Origin: Microscilla marina ATCC 23134
GTDB taxonomy: Bacteria > Bacteroidota > Bacteroidia > Cytophagales > Microscillaceae
Assembly: GCF_000169175.1 (NCBI RefSeq)
Contig: NZ_AAWS01000010.1
Coordinates: 1-64,000, forward strand
DNA length: 64,000 nt
Direction of reading: 5' to 3'
Every line of letters begins with the position of its first letter. Within the stretch, counting starts at the first letter, position 1. The translations under genes and the position numbers were made by a program. Shown one piece after another: positions 1 to 9,108 of this stretch. The notes under the pieces are model-generated. The model saw only the letters and a list, made by a program, of their open reading frames with translations. It was not told the DNA's origin and did no database searches.

Positions 1-103
1 GCATACATACTTCATTTAGGTACTTTCCTTCTCTTTCAAGGAAGATACTACTTCCTTTTTTTAGCAGAATACCGTTGGCATTATCGGTGTTTTGTAAATT
101 CAT
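1..103 (-). CDS. TerD-family protein, N-terminal part (cut by window edge)
   Basis: The first 34 codons of a minus-strand gene whose remainder lies outside the window. The ATG is at 103-101. The translation contains ILLKKGSSIFLEREGKYLNE, which lines up with LKKGSSISLEKQGKLLEE at the start of the complete TerD-family gene at 1576-2211, so this is another member of the array. TerD-family proteins are small calcium-binding beta-sandwich proteins of the tellurite/stress (Ter) systems. Too little is present to judge completeness or subfamily. Confidence 0.7.
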   Translation of the reverse strand, partial: MNLQNTDNANGILLKKGSSIFLEREGKYLNEVCM

Positions 104-449
104 GACAGTTGTCAAAATTTGTAATATCTATAAAAACAAGTCAAAAAGGTTGAATTTGATTGTGTGGTTTTATCCTTCTGTCAAAGGATAATTAAAACGT
201 TCGATCAAGCGGTAAAATGTCGTGATGTAATAAAAAAATACAAAAAATGTATGCCCAAACACATTTTTGGACATTGGGTAAGTAGTTTTCTTGTGGTAGG
301 GAGTAATATTGAGTGTTTATAACTGCAACTAATAAAAAAGAAAAAACACAAGCAACAGATGGCGACTGTTTTTTGTAGTAATGTACCAAAAAAACTGTTT
401 TCAAAGGTACAGAAGCTTTATTAGGGGTAAAGTATTGGTTACTTCTTAG

Positions 450-660
450 ATGTTGCCATTCAAATTTTGGGTTATTCAAGGGCAGGCCAATTTGCCCAGA
501 CCATCAATATATTGTGGATAAAATTAGCATCCACCAAAAAGTGAGGCGTAGTAAAGACATTGCTTATCTAGCATGTGTGGTCTTCAAAAATCTGGATTTT
601 AGAATTATTTCCAGCATCGGGATAAAAAACGATTTAACTTTGTTTAGCTTGATGAATTAC
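450..660 (-). pseudogene. Decayed TerD-family gene fragment
   Basis: Minus-strand translation of this gene gap shows, in order, IVFY, KIQIFED, VFTT, then DANFIHN, and after a one-base shift GKLA and NNPKFEW. The gene at 1576-2211 has IVFY, KIRIFEG, VFAT, DASFAGN, GKLI and NNWKFEA in the same order. Spacing from KIxIFE to DAxFxxN is identical. At least two in-frame stops and a frameshift interrupt it, and no N-terminal half is recognisable. It is read as a dead paralogue; the limits are approximate. The alternative is chance similarity, made less likely by the conserved order and spacing. Confidence 0.5.
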
Positions 661-795
661 TTGGGCTATTTTTAGTAGCTTCTCAATATATTATAAATCA
701 CGAAATTACCATAAAGGTTTAATTAACAGTTAGTTACCCTATTGAGAAGTTGCCGGTTTTTGGTGAATATGTTTGTTTGCCAGCTTCTATAAGAT

Positions 796-1356
796 TTATG
801 CATATGCATCAACATATCCTTGCAGGCCGTGGTTGCTTCCTATGCCCGAAGCTACAAAGTTCCAGTCATTATCTGCTTTTGTCAATCGTCCAAACTCAAT
901 ATCAGTATTGATCCTAAACTCTGCGTCCAGGTCATATCTTAGTATTTCTCGTTTGGTATTTACATCTAAAATTCGGATATAAGCTTCATCAAGCAAGCCA
1001 AAGTTATGATGTCGCACCTGTGCTTCGTGAATACTTACGGTGATCAATATATCAGTAATATTAGAGTTAATTAAAGGCAAATTGGCAAGAATCATTTCAT
1101 CGTCATCATCGCCTACCCCAGTGCGATTGTCTCCAGTATGTTGCAATGAGTCATCTGGAGATTTTAAGTTGTTATAAAATACAAAATATTCGTCAGCAAG
1201 TAACTTACCATTACCAGTTAACATAAACGCAGAAGCGTCTAAATCCAGGGTGTTGCCCGCTTTTACCTCCCAACCCAACCCAATCATTATTTTATCAAGC
1301 CCAGGTTCTTTTTTTGATAAGTTAAACCTGTTTCCTTTTTGCAGTGATATAGCCAT
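796..1356 (-). CDS. TerD-family calcium-binding stress protein
   Basis: A 186-residue protein covering a whole TerD domain with no signal peptide, so probably cytoplasmic. It starts MAISLQKGNRFNLSKKEPGL, typical of TerD/TerE, and carries WEVK, DLDASAFML and an acidic loop GDNRTGVGDDDDE that in this family binds calcium. It ends in the family pattern of basic/aromatic residues and a GLQGYVDAYA tail. TerD proteins belong to tellurite, phage and chemical stress modules; their exact biochemical role is unsettled. It is a close paralogue of the gene at 2309-2869 and lies in the same direction, 219 nt after the gene at 1576-2211. Confidence 0.93.
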   Translation of the reverse strand: MAISLQKGNRFNLSKKEPGLDKIMIGLGWEVKAGNTLDLDASAFMLTGNGKLLADEYFVFYNNLKSPDDSLQHTGDNRTGVGDDDDEMILANLPLINSNITDILITVSIHEAQVRHHNFGLLDEAYIRILDVNTKREILRYDLDAEFRINTDIEFGRLTKADNDWNFVASGIGSNHGLQGYVDAYA

Positions 1357-1575
1357 TTGTAAAGTCTTTTGATGTAAAAGTGTGAAGTTATTTTTAAAAC
1401 TATAACAGCATGGTCTTGAATAAAAATGCTGCCTCTAAAGTAACAGGGAGAAAGGGGATGACAACACCCCTTGTGTCATCCCTGATTAATGTTGTTTTGA
1501 CCACACCTGAAGTTTTAACTGTAAGCTTTTTATGTAAATGCAAAAGTAAAACATCAGTAAGTTGTGCTGAGGTGT

Positions 1576-2211
1576 TTAAAGGTAGTTTTCTTTAATATAA
1601 GGGATTGTATCTTGTATTTTTTTAGTAGGTATAGCATCACCAATGGCCTCAAACTTCCAGTTGTTTCGGGTGCGGATCAATTTGCCCAAAATCATAGACA
1701 CATTGCCTGCAAAAGAAGCGTCAGCTGATAGGTTAAAAGTAGCAAAAACATCATCTACCTTGTGGCGGCTACCCTCAAAAATACGAATCTTAGAATAAGG
1801 TATATTTGCAAAGTCTTGCCCATTGTATGAGTTGAGGTAAAACACAATTTGCTCAACTTCGGGGGTTACCTTGCCAAGGTTAATTTCAATAATTTCATTG
1901 TCTATGCCATCGTCACCACCTGCATCCCCACGAACATCGTCACCGCTGTGGTTAATGGCTCCATCTTTAGATTGAAGCTTGCTATAGTATACTGTATCCA
2001 ACTCATTTTTATCTTTGTCAAACATAGATACACTTCCGTCAAGGTCTACACTATGAGCAGTCTTTACCAAGCCAAACAAGGCTTTTTTTTGAATAGCCCC
2101 CCAGTTAAGCCCAATGCATACTTCTTCTAATAACTTTCCTTGCTTTTCCAGTGATATAGAAGAGCCTTTTTTTAGGTTAATACCCGTTTTTTTGTTGAGT
2201 GAGATTCCCAT
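1576..2211 (-). CDS. TerD-family protein, divergent paralogue
   Basis: A 211-residue TerD-domain protein, longer and more diverged than its two 186-residue neighbours. It opens MGISLNKKTGINLKKGSSIS and has DLDGSVSMFDK, then the acidic loop GDDVRGDAGGDDGIDNE in the position of the family calcium site. The C-terminal part shows VFYLNSYNG, KIRIFEG and ILGKLIRTRNNWKFEAIG, typical of the second half of the domain. It most resembles the partial gene at the left edge and the decayed copy near 450-660, so these three form one sub-lineage. It sits 97 nt after the 2309-2869 gene and may share a transcript. Confidence 0.92.
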   Translation of the reverse strand: MGISLNKKTGINLKKGSSISLEKQGKLLEEVCIGLNWGAIQKKALFGLVKTAHSVDLDGSVSMFDKDKNELDTVYYSKLQSKDGAINHSGDDVRGDAGGDDGIDNEIIEINLGKVTPEVEQIVFYLNSYNGQDFANIPYSKIRIFEGSRHKVDDVFATFNLSADASFAGNVSMILGKLIRTRNNWKFEAIGDAIPTKKIQDTIPYIKENYL

Positions 2212-2308
2212 TGATCGTTTGTCTTAATTAAGTTAGAGTTATTGTCTGGTGTTTGAAAATCAAGTGTTTAGGCTGATACACCCAGACACTTGATCTTGAT
2301 AGATTCAC

Positions 2309-2869
2309 TTATGCATAAGCATCTACATACCCCTGCAGACCTTGGTTAGAGCCTATGCCTGAGGCTATAAAACTCCATTCACCGCTTGCGCGATGAAGTT
2401 TACCAAACTCTACATCAGTATTGTTTGTAAACTCAGCATCAAGGTCGTAACGCAAAATTTCCCTTTGAGTACTTACATCCACTATTCGAATGTATGCCTC
2501 ATCTAACAGGCCAAAGTTATGACGGCGTGCATCGGCTTCGTGAATACTGACCGTAATTAATATCTCGGTTACATCAGCGTTAATGAGAGGCATATTGGCA
2601 AGAATCATCTCATCATCATCATCGCCTTTACCTGAACGGTTATCGCCAGTGTGTTGCAATGACCCATCTGGTGACTTGAGGTTATTGTAAAACACAAAAT
2701 ATTCTTCAGATATAAGCTTACCATTACTTCCCAGCATAAACACTGACGCATCAAGGTCTACCGAGTTGCCTGGTTTTACTTCCCAGCCCAAACCAATCAT
2801 TATTTTTTCTAGTCCGGGTTCTTTTTTAGAGAGGTTAAATGTTCCTCCTTTTTTTAGCGATATAGCCAT
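2309..2869 (-). CDS. TerD-family calcium-binding stress protein
   Basis: A 186-residue TerD-domain protein nearly collinear with the one at 796-1356: MAISLKKGGTFNLSKKEPGL, WEVKPGNSVDLDASVFML, acidic loop GDNRSGKGDDDDE, and the tail GSNQGLQGYVDAYA. No signal peptide or membrane segment is seen. Duplicated TerD genes beside a PspA-like gene are a recurrent arrangement of Ter stress modules; here the PspA-like gene lies directly upstream at 2996-4087 in the same direction, 126 nt away. The two 186-residue copies probably come from duplication, with the 211-residue gene lying between them. Confidence 0.93.
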   Translation of the reverse strand: MAISLKKGGTFNLSKKEPGLEKIMIGLGWEVKPGNSVDLDASVFMLGSNGKLISEEYFVFYNNLKSPDGSLQHTGDNRSGKGDDDDEMILANMPLINADVTEILITVSIHEADARRHNFGLLDEAYIRIVDVSTQREILRYDLDAEFTNNTDVEFGKLHRASGEWSFIASGIGSNQGLQGYVDAYA

Positions 2870-2995
2870 GTAGGTAAAAAACTTATTAGGTTAATTAGAA
2901 AAATAATATAAGTGCATACCCATGCGTCTACCAAATGAGCGTTTTTAGCGCCTTGGGGTAGAAGTATGAGTGCTTATACCAAAATAGGTAAAAGT

Positions 2996-4087
2996 TTAAT
3001 CTTTGAAAAAGTCGTCTATTTTTTTTTGGTTGGCAGACTTTGAATCATCTTCTTTTGCTTGCTTCTTTTCTGTTGTCTGACCTGAGTCATCGTCTCCAAA
3101 AAAGTTGTCAAACAGCCCTTTTTTGTTGTCAGCCTTGTTCGAGTCTGTGGGTACAGTATGAGAATGTTGGGAAAAACCTTCGAGAATTTGTTGGCTTTTA
3201 CTAGTATTATCTTGCCCCTTGGTAGGGGGAGTTTCTACATTAGTACCATCAAAAAATGAACTAATATCTACTGTTTTACTGTCTGATGGAGGTGTTTGCT
3301 GCATCAAAGCCTGTAGAAGCGCTTGTTTTTTTGCTTGATAGCTTTTTTGTTGGTTTTGTCCCAACTGTTGTTCTTTGCCAGAGTTTTGTTCAAAAATCTG
3401 ATTAATTTTTTTGAAGCGATGAGCATCACGTTGCTCTTGTAGTTTTTGTTCTTCAGCAGCAACACTGTTTTTAAGGTTACTTAAACTGGTTTGATTGTCT
3501 AATTGCTCAAACGCTTCATCGTCTAAACTTTGCAAATCATTTACAAGTTTAGCTTCTAATTCTATTTCATTAATTTCGTCTTCAAAAGCTTCTAAGTCTG
3601 TATTTTGATTAAGCTCTGTCAAATAAACCCCCAACTCTTTTTGAGTTTGGGCATTTTCAAGTTTAGCTTTCAGTACTACTTCTTTAGAGCGGAGCTCTTC
3701 TATTTTCATACGCATCTTCGCTATCTGAGACTCAAACTGGTATACTGTATTAGACACATTGGTGTACAACACTTCATATTGACCAGCTTGTTTGTCAGCC
3801 AGGTTTTTTTTGCGAATCAGTTCTTGCGCAAGTGTTTCTTCTTGGTTTTTGGTAGCAGTGATTGCTTCCTTGTAAAGTTGAGATGATTTATTTTGGTATT
3901 CCTGGTATTTTTGTCTGATATTTTCTTGATTTTCAGACGTTTGATGAAGAGAAGTCTGGGTTTTTGTAATGGCATCCTCTAACTCTTGAATTGTAATTTC
4001 AATCAGTTGAGTAGGGGAGGTTGTCTGACTTGTATCGTCAGTATTTTTTATAAACTTAGAAAGGGTTTTGTTAAACTTAGACCACAT
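2996..4087 (-). CDS. PspA/IM30-like coiled-coil membrane-stress protein
   Basis: A PspA/Vipp1 (ESCRT-III superfamily) type protein: a short amphipathic start MWSKFNKTLSKFIKN, then IEITIQELEDAI matching the IQEMED stretch of PspA, and a long helical coiled coil to about residue 230. The last 130 residues are polar, Gln/Ser/Asp-rich and poorly structured, longer than in PspA. The open frame begins earlier at a GTG (4120), but the ATG at 4087 places the amphipathic helix at the N-terminus as in PspA, so I chose it (363 residues). In this family the protein binds stressed membranes. Its place at the head of the TerD genes suggests one module. Confidence 0.8.
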   Translation of the reverse strand: MWSKFNKTLSKFIKNTDDTSQTTSPTQLIEITIQELEDAITKTQTSLHQTSENQENIRQKYQEYQNKSSQLYKEAITATKNQEETLAQELIRKKNLADKQAGQYEVLYTNVSNTVYQFESQIAKMRMKIEELRSKEVVLKAKLENAQTQKELGVYLTELNQNTDLEAFEDEINEIELEAKLVNDLQSLDDEAFEQLDNQTSLSNLKNSVAAEEQKLQEQRDAHRFKKINQIFEQNSGKEQQLGQNQQKSYQAKKQALLQALMQQTPPSDSKTVDISSFFDGTNVETPPTKGQDNTSKSQQILEGFSQHSHTVPTDSNKADNKKGLFDNFFGDDDSGQTTEKKQAKEDDSKSANQKKIDDFFKD

Positions 4088-4192
4088 ATAGTTTTCAAAA
4101 AAAGTAAGTATACCTATCACTACGTAAAGAACTCGCGAAAAGGTTTGCCTAGATTTAGGTTTTTAATCCAACAACAATGCGGGTATAAGCAT

Positions 4193-4224
4193 AAAAAAAA
4201 GGGGTAAACTAAAACTTTACCCCT
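4193..4224 (-). terminator. Intrinsic terminator overlapping the end of the SpoIIE gene
   Basis: The 8-bp stem GGGGTAAA/TTTACCCC (4201-4208 with 4216-4223, loop of 7) is followed on the minus strand by a run of eight U. One arm lies inside the last codons and stop of the 4209-6842 gene, so the end of the coding sequence doubles as terminator stem. Confidence 0.75.
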
Positions 4225-6842
4225 ATTAATAAAATATCATCTCGTTGTTCTGCGCTCCCCATGTGTTGGTCTAGAGCTTGCTCTATTATTTCCTGTTGTT
4301 TTTCCATAGGGTGCTGCTGACAGTCATGCAGTAGTGCTTCAAACCGTTTGTAACCAAACTTCTTTCGGGCTTCATTATTTTGGTCTACAAAACCATCACT
4401 ACATAAATATATACTATCTCCTGGCTCTACTGTTATTACTTCTTGTTCAAAACCAGGGTTTTGATACCCAATAGAGTAACGGTTACCTTTGATACGTTGC
4501 ATTTCATCGGTGGCTTTTTTATAGTGATAAAGTGGACGTTTGGCTCCACAAAACACTACTTCTAAAGGTGCCTTGCCTTGTTCCCAACTTGCCAGTATCA
4601 TATCCATTCCGTTTCGATAACCCTTTTCTTTTTGACGTAAAACAGTTTCTACTTCCTTATTCAAGGCTGTGAGTATTTGATCTGGTTCATGAATTTTTTG
4701 TAACTGTAGTATTTGATTTAATAAGTTATTGCCTATCATAGACATAAAAGCTCCTGGTACACCGTGTCCAGTACAATCTACCGCAGCCACAAATGTTCGG
4801 TTTTCTACTTTTTCAAGCCAGTAAAAGTCACCAGATACAATGTCTTTTGGGCGGTAAATAATAAAATGAGTACCTAGCAGGTTCCCCGTTTTTTCGGGGT
4901 TAGGAGCTATAGCATCTTGAATGGTCAAAGCTGCTTGTATACTTTGTTGAATATGCAGGTTTTGATTACTAAGCAAAGTGTTTTTTTGTTCAATGGCATC
5001 TCGCTGCGCCATAATTTCTTCTTGCTGTTGGTATAACTCCTCATTTTGCGAGATAATTTCACCATTTTGGTCTTCTATTTTAGTTTTTTGTTTTTGTAGC
5101 TTCCGCTTGTTTTTTCTGGTTACTATTAAACCCCAGGATACCAAACCAAGTATGGCTGCAATGAGTATGATAATACCAATGGCATATTTTTGCCTTGCTT
5201 TTTGTAATTCAAGCTCCTTCTTTTGGCTTTGCTTTTGACGTTCCAACTCGGCTACCTGTCTTCGGTTTCTTTCTTCCCTGAGCTTTTTTGCCGCTTTTTC
5301 GCGTTCTAGTGCAAGCGCTGCGTTTGATTTCTCTGCTGCCAGCTTAGCTTCACGAAGCTTTCCTTCACTTATTTGTAAAGCTTGTTCTTGGCGTACTTTG
5401 TCTAGCTGAGCCCTTTGATAATTAGCTGCATCCAGTTCTCTTTCTTTTGTAATCAACGCGAGTTGATTTTGTTGTAATTGTACAAGGTTATCTTTTAGCG
5501 CCAAATCTCGTTTTTGTTGCTCTTGTTTGTCCTGAAGCTCTGCATATTGGCGTTCCTGCGCCAATACATTTTTTATTCGTTTTTCCTGCTGATCCATCAA
5601 AGCCAAGTTGTAAGAAGCATCTTTTTTTCTTTTGGCAGCATCATCTTTTAACTGTCGTTTAAGCGCCAAATAACGAATATTGAACTCCTGAGCTTTTTTG
5701 TTGTTTCTTTCTTCTTTGTGTATGAGCGACAATAATTTATAGCTTGTCAACAGTATATTCCAGGCTTTTTTGGGGCGCGCTATAGCAATGGCTTGCTCTA
5801 CCTCATTTAATGCCTGAAAATTGTTACCACTGAGGTAATAGTTAGAGCCCGCATAATTGTGAATCTCTGCTTGCTTTAGCGGGTCATTTTGGGCTAATTG
5901 AGCGGCTTGCTGAAAATTCTTCTTTGCCCTGTTAAAAGACTCCAGGTTGGTATAGGCAACCCCGGTATTAATTAGGAGCGTAATTCGTTGGTCATCAGGG
6001 ATTGGATTAGACTTTTGTCGGGTAATTTCTGATGATAAACCAAAGTAGTTAATGGCGGTTTGTGCATCATCTTTACGTTGATACAAAAAACCAAGGTCAT
6101 TATATATATTAGATATTTTGCTTATATCTTTCTTTTTTTTGTAATAGTTAAGCAATGTTAAATAATGCTTGATGGCTTTATTATATTGCTTACTAACAGA
6201 GGTGATCAAGGCTAGTTTTTCTATGGTATTAATGACAGCCTCCTGCTTTTTTTGTTTGCGATATAAGCCTACCAGTTTTTCATAAAATACCTGAGTGCTG
6301 GTGTATTGCTCTAGTACTGAGTGGCAAAATGCTATATTTTCCAGGTTTTGATCTAACCCCGTCAGGTAATTGTTTTTTTTGCGTAAATCATACGCTTGAG
6401 TTAAATACTGTAGTGCTTTCTTAAAAAGGTTAAGCTTTTGATAAAACTGTCCTAAATTATCATATATATTGATGAGTTGTATTTCTGCATTAAAACTTTG
6501 GGCAAAGCTTTCTGCCCGCAAAAAATAAGTAAGCGCCTCCGAGGTTTTGTTGGTAGTAGTATACAGTTGTCCAAACAAGGTCAGACATTTGATCTTTCCT
6601 TTTACAAATAGCTGTTTTTCAGATATTTGTAAAGCCGTTTTGCCTAAGCTAATTGCTTGGGTATATTTTTTTTGTTTGATAGCAGTTTCAAACTCGGTAT
6701 TAAGCTTTAATACCTTTAAAGAATCCTTTGTTTTATCTTGAGCATTCGTTTGACCTTGTACCTGGTGTATTGTAAGTAATAAAAAGCACCAAAGCCAAAG
6801 CGCTCGTATGATTACTTGTTGATGCTTGTTGTCATAATTCAT
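4209..6842 (-). CDS. TPR sensor with SpoIIE/PP2C-type phosphatase domain
   Basis: An 877-residue membrane protein. A signal peptide ends near VQGQ (about residue 31); tetratricopeptide repeats fill about 45-400; a Lys/Gln/Glu-rich coiled coil runs to about 548; one membrane segment (YAIGIIILIAAILG, about 550-571) leads to a second coiled coil and a SpoIIE phosphatase domain (about 655-877). The metal-binding acidic motifs are present: IVSGDFYW, AVDCTGHGVPGAFM, LCSDGF and the terminal QRDDILL. By family it dephosphorylates a Ser/Thr-phosphorylated protein in the cytoplasm in response to a periplasmic TPR-sensed signal. It starts 2 nt after the stop of the TonB-dependent receptor gene, so the two are co-transcribed. 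The substrate is unknown. Confidence 0.93.
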   Translation of the reverse strand: MNYDNKHQQVIIRALWLWCFLLLTIHQVQGQTNAQDKTKDSLKVLKLNTEFETAIKQKKYTQAISLGKTALQISEKQLFVKGKIKCLTLFGQLYTTTNKTSEALTYFLRAESFAQSFNAEIQLINIYDNLGQFYQKLNLFKKALQYLTQAYDLRKKNNYLTGLDQNLENIAFCHSVLEQYTSTQVFYEKLVGLYRKQKKQEAVINTIEKLALITSVSKQYNKAIKHYLTLLNYYKKKKDISKISNIYNDLGFLYQRKDDAQTAINYFGLSSEITRQKSNPIPDDQRITLLINTGVAYTNLESFNRAKKNFQQAAQLAQNDPLKQAEIHNYAGSNYYLSGNNFQALNEVEQAIAIARPKKAWNILLTSYKLLSLIHKEERNNKKAQEFNIRYLALKRQLKDDAAKRKKDASYNLALMDQQEKRIKNVLAQERQYAELQDKQEQQKRDLALKDNLVQLQQNQLALITKERELDAANYQRAQLDKVRQEQALQISEGKLREAKLAAEKSNAALALEREKAAKKLREERNRRQVAELERQKQSQKKELELQKARQKYAIGIIILIAAILGLVSWGLIVTRKNKRKLQKQKTKIEDQNGEIISQNEELYQQQEEIMAQRDAIEQKNTLLSNQNLHIQQSIQAALTIQDAIAPNPEKTGNLLGTHFIIYRPKDIVSGDFYWLEKVENRTFVAAVDCTGHGVPGAFMSMIGNNLLNQILQLQKIHEPDQILTALNKEVETVLRQKEKGYRNGMDMILASWEQGKAPLEVVFCGAKRPLYHYKKATDEMQRIKGNRYSIGYQNPGFEQEVITVEPGDSIYLCSDGFVDQNNEARKKFGYKRFEALLHDCQQHPMEKQQEIIEQALDQHMGSAEQRDDILLIGVKF

Positions 6843-6844
6843 AA

Positions 6845-8863
6845 TTAGATACTGATTTTTAATCCTATCAAATACATTCCGGCAATACTATCAGCATAAG
6901 CGTGTTCTATGGTTGATGTATTCAGAACGTTTCTAGCATTAAAGAAAATACTATTTTCGTTCCAAACTTTGTAATCTACCTTAATATTTAAAAGTGTTTT
7001 GGCTGGTATAGTCAATGTTTGGTATTGAGTAGTAATATCATGCTTTCCATAAAAGTATACATTGGCATTGGCTGTCAATCGGTTAAGCAAGCCATTATAG
7101 TTTAACTGAAAACCACCAAATATCTGTGGTGCACCATTTATCTCATTGTTCATAAGTTGTTCCAGGTTTCTGCCTGAGCGTTGCATTGTAACAAAACCGC
7201 CTACTTGAAACTTGTTAAGCCAAACACTCACTTGGGCTGATGCTCCAGCCTGAGTGATAGAAAATATATTAGGTACAGGCTCTTCACTAGACACTGCTAC
7301 AGTATCAAAAGTAGTATAGTTGTATTCACCTTGAGTATAAAATACCTCAGCAGACGCACGAATTTTTGATAATATTCGTGCGTTCCAACCAAACTCTGCT
7401 ACTCTGTTTTTATTAGGGGTAGCCCCTGACAGTAACGAATGATGTGCATTTTGTCGTTCTTTACGTACCAGAGGGAGCCCTTCATTGTAGGTAAAGCTTC
7501 CACGTAAGAAGTGAGTACCTAACTTATAAGATGAACTGAGTTGATAAGATAAATAAGGTGTTTTTTGTTGTTCATATATATCCCCTCTTACCGATGCGAC
7601 AATACGTAAGTTACGTACAGGATTTAAATCTGTCTTAAAAAATGCATAATAATTTGTCAATGTTCTTATGGAATCGGGGGTTTCTATCGAGGAGCTTTTA
7701 CCTCGGAGAAGACCAGCTTCAGGTTGAATCAATACACCCTTGTACCTTAGACGATAGTTAAGCGATGCAAGAAATTGATTGATTTGATAGTGATTACCAT
7801 CATAGCCTATAGCATAATCACGTTTTCCTTGTTGAAAAGAGCCATTGAAATGAAAATTATGTACGTAAGCATTGAGGTTTATGCCATACATATTTGATCT
7901 TCTCTGAGCAAGAGCCAATGTGTCATCAGAGTGAATTGTTTGTGCCTGAGAACTTTGGTAAGACAACTGAGTGGTTACAAAAACTTTTTCTGAGGGATTG
8001 TAAAATACATAAGCATTGGTTCCTATACGTTCTTGAGCAAGTTTGGTGTTTAGGTTTGTTTCTATTACATCATGTTTGTAAAACAATAGCGAGTCACTTT
8101 GTATATACCTATCTTCGTTGAGTAAATAATAAGAGTCTTGAGATCGCTTGACTGAGTGATAATTAGTTGATAAACGAAATCGAAGCTTATCTGATGCACC
8201 AAAGCTTAAAGATAGGTTATTAAATGAAGAAACATCTCTGTTGCCTTCTTGTATACTTTGGAGTGATACACCTGCTTGGGTATTTATATCAACTTTCAAG
8301 TCATTGTCTTGTACGGTTTGTGTGAAAATGTGTATGACTCCTGTAACCGCAGTAGTACCAAAAAATACAGTAGAAGGTGTACGTATTACTTCAATTCTAT
8401 CTACTTCGTTCACACTTACAGGTAAAGCTTCCCATATCACTCCTCCAAACAAATAATCAAATTGAGGCACATGGTTAATCATTACCATCAATTGACCGTT
8501 TTTCATATCTTGTAATAATCCACCAGAAGGGGTTTGATTACCTCGCATGTATACTTCATAGTTGCCGTTGGTTTTTTGATTTACCCACAAGCCAGGGGCA
8601 AGTCTAAGTGCTTCAGCAATGTTTGTTGCACCTGTTTGTTGAATCATCTTACGGCTTATAACAGTAGCCGATACAGGTGAAGTCATAAATGCCTCCAGAG
8701 TTTTAGTAGCCGAATAAATCTGTTCCTTTTTTAAACCTTTTACTTTTAAGTTCAGCATGTCCTCAGCTACGGTTAATTGCAAGCCATTAGTGGAGTCAGG
8801 AGTTTGTGCGAATGCAATATTGCATGAACATAAGAAACATATATATATAATAAACCTTTTCAT
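6845..8863 (-). CDS. TonB-dependent outer-membrane receptor
   Basis: A 672-residue protein with a signal peptide ending at IAFAQ. A plug domain follows (about 50-190): SATVISRKMIQQTGATNIAE, then LRLAPGLWV, VYMRG, VDRIEVIRTPSTVFFGTTAV, then GVIHIFT. The rest is beta-barrel strands ending in an aromatic-rich terminus, with NARNVLN as typically seen in the last strands. It imports a ligand through the outer membrane using TonB energy; the ligand cannot be told. No SusD-like partner is next to it, which argues against a glycan-utilisation pair. It is the first gene of a two-gene unit with the TPR/SpoIIE phosphatase downstream. Confidence 0.9.
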   Translation of the reverse strand: MKRFIIYICFLCSCNIAFAQTPDSTNGLQLTVAEDMLNLKVKGLKKEQIYSATKTLEAFMTSPVSATVISRKMIQQTGATNIAEALRLAPGLWVNQKTNGNYEVYMRGNQTPSGGLLQDMKNGQLMVMINHVPQFDYLFGGVIWEALPVSVNEVDRIEVIRTPSTVFFGTTAVTGVIHIFTQTVQDNDLKVDINTQAGVSLQSIQEGNRDVSSFNNLSLSFGASDKLRFRLSTNYHSVKRSQDSYYLLNEDRYIQSDSLLFYKHDVIETNLNTKLAQERIGTNAYVFYNPSEKVFVTTQLSYQSSQAQTIHSDDTLALAQRRSNMYGINLNAYVHNFHFNGSFQQGKRDYAIGYDGNHYQINQFLASLNYRLRYKGVLIQPEAGLLRGKSSSIETPDSIRTLTNYYAFFKTDLNPVRNLRIVASVRGDIYEQQKTPYLSYQLSSSYKLGTHFLRGSFTYNEGLPLVRKERQNAHHSLLSGATPNKNRVAEFGWNARILSKIRASAEVFYTQGEYNYTTFDTVAVSSEEPVPNIFSITQAGASAQVSVWLNKFQVGGFVTMQRSGRNLEQLMNNEINGAPQIFGGFQLNYNGLLNRLTANANVYFYGKHDITTQYQTLTIPAKTLLNIKVDYKVWNENSIFFNARNVLNTSTIEHAYADSIAGMYLIGLKISI

Positions 8864-9108
8864 TCTCTTTTTTTTGTGAGCCAGATGTGCTTTGTATTGG
8901 TTCTATTGATGATTGATTAAAAACGGTGACCTTCTATAATACTTTTGATATACTTGTTTATTAGGTATCTTCGCCCTTATTTTATTGATAGATAACTGGC
9001 GTTGATATAAAACAACTGTAATCAACAAAGGTGGCGTCAGTAGCTTCTTTTGACTTGTTGTGTTATTTTTTATGTACTTCATCATTGTTCGTTTTTCGAT
9101 TGAGTTTT

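Noticed and set aside
192-479. 95-codon frame on the minus strand as a gene
   Set aside because: Its first residues (NNPKFEW) are the tail of the decayed TerD copy read after a frameshift; the rest has no recognisable features.
8903-9085. 60-codon frame between the FN3 lipoprotein and the receptor gene
   Set aside because: No signal, domain or start context; basic, low-complexity sequence typical of chance frames.
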